Shown piece after piece: positions 63,346 through 64,000 of a stretch of DNA of 64,000 bases. Both the position numbers and the translations under genes were made by a program. Location: NCBI GenBank assembly GCA_963747315.1, contig CAVVEQ010000005.1, positions 151,178 through 215,177 of the forward strand, written 5' to 3'. The stretch's first letter is position 1, and every line of letters starts with the position of its first letter. The notes under the pieces were generated by a model that saw only the letters and a list, made by a program, of their open reading frames with translations, was not told the origin of the DNA and did not search any database. Source of the DNA: CAVVEQ01 sp963747315 (GTDB lineage: Bacteria > Chloroflexota > Anaerolineae > Anaerolineales > Anaerolineaceae).

Positions 63346-64000
63346 TTAAAATCCCTTGTCCATTTCCGCCAGCGGGTCGCGCCCGCGGATGATGGCGGTC
63401 GGCTGCCCGGGCGGCCAGTCCTGGTCCTCCAGCACAGCGCAGAGCGCCGCCGAGATCACCAGGTCGTCGTGCACCAGCTCGCCGCTCTCGGTATCGCGGG
63501 CGCCATCCGGCACGCCCCAGCTCATGCGCTTTTCCGGCCCGGGCTGGATCTCATACTGGCAGAAGGAAAGCTGGCGGTAGAACAATTCGCTCTCGGGAGA
63601 GTGCCCGCCTTCCTTCCAGCGCCCGGTATCCACAATGCCCAAAAAGTCCCACCCCAGGCGTGATTTGCTTGCAGAATTGAAGGTGAAAGGGATCACCCGC
63701 CCGGGCAGCGCCTTTTCCAAAAAGGCGGCCAGCCCCGCACCCACCCCGGTGGCATCCACTACCACGCAGCGCGGGCGCCAGAGGCCTGCCAGGGCTTTCA
63801 GCTCGGCGAAAAGCCGCGTGTGCCTCACCCCCACCCACAGACGCCGCGCGCACGCGCGGTAGGTGGGGCGGCAGATCAGCTCATCGGCCAGGGTGGAAAG
63901 ATCCACCTCGATGATGGTCAGAGCGGTGGCATCCCGGCGCGGGTTCTCCAGCTCGTGCGCCAGCGGCGTGGAATCGCCCACCGCACCCTCGTCCTGCCCG
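63346..64000 (-). CDS. Phage terminase large subunit, C-terminal part (partial)
   Basis: The frame runs open to the right edge, so only the last 218 codons are present. The RNase H-like nuclease domain shows DATALTIIEVDLS, then CVVVDATGVGAGLAAFLE, with catalytic Asp, and ESGELVHDDLVISAALCAVL with the second Asp pair. The ATPase half lies outside. It cuts and packs phage DNA with the portal encoded 53 bases downstream. Stop TAA at 63346-63348. Confidence 0.82.
   Translation of the reverse strand, partial: GQDEGAVGDSTPLAHELENPRRDATALTIIEVDLSTLADELICRPTYRACARRLWVGVRHTRLFAELKALAGLWRPRCVVVDATGVGAGLAAFLEKALPGRVIPFTFNSASKSRLGWDFLGIVDTGRWKEGGHSPESELFYRQLSFCQYEIQPGPEKRMSWGVPDGARDTESGELVHDDLVISAALCAVLEDQDWPPGQPTAIIRGRDPLAEMDKGF

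Overview
The window looks like a chromosome piece from a Chloroflexota bacterium of the Anaerolineae type. This is inferred from overall character, not from a marker gene: fairly GC-rich DNA, lipoproteins with Thr/Pro-rich linkers after the lipobox, a short alpha-glucan phosphorylase, an archaeal-type aspartyl-tRNA synthetase, many small NarL-type and stress genes, and mostly minus-strand operons. No rRNA or complete tRNA gene was found. About fifteen genes are interrupted by single-base frame changes, mostly one extra base in a short G or C run. Consensus error is more likely than genuine decay, so these genes are annotated across the breaks.

Layout. 0-6.4 kb: the end of an ABC ATPase, a DUF402 protein, a metal operon (SmtB-like ArsR repressor plus CCC1/VIT transporter), a DUF2085-DUF4126 membrane operon, a DUF3048 lipoprotein and phosphofructokinase. 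6.4-14.1 kb: an RRM protein with a long leader, an MFS exporter, a HAD hydrolase, then a catabolic operon (P5C dehydrogenase, two-subunit CoA-transferase, D-2-hydroxyacid dehydrogenase) and a CoA-binding protein. 14.3-26 kb: two CPBP proteases, a nucleoside hydrolase, a PAS-GAF histidine kinase with its NarL regulator and a stray receiver, then a stress and envelope cluster (CsbD, GlsB-like, tiny membrane proteins, two AI-2E family permeases, a lipoprotein).

26.5-35.3 kb is one six-gene operon: C39 peptidase-TPR, SbcD, CNNM/CorC protein, SbcC and two glycosyltransferases. 35.4-44.8 kb holds a TPR membrane protein, a UPF0316 protein, alpha-glucan phosphorylase, lipoproteins, a secreted four-repeat protein, a GH1 glycosidase and tatABC. 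44.9-50.1 kb is a run of housekeeping genes: cobalamin-binding mutase subunit, MeaB, AspRS, GNAT, PRPP synthetase and Fpg.

50.7-64 kb is accessory DNA. An AT-rich island carries a GIY-YIG-like protein, an AbiTii-like protein and an HExxH peptidase, and is a candidate defence locus. It is followed by a remnant of a polymerase C-terminus, a Cys/His-rich peptide, a REP-associated transposase (RAYT) with many palindromic REP copies (two lie in frame inside the next gene), a family B DNA polymerase, and a phage head module on the minus strand: terminase (cut by the window end), portal, fused protease-capsid, holin-like protein, connector and other structural genes. No integrase, tape measure or tail sheath gene is visible.
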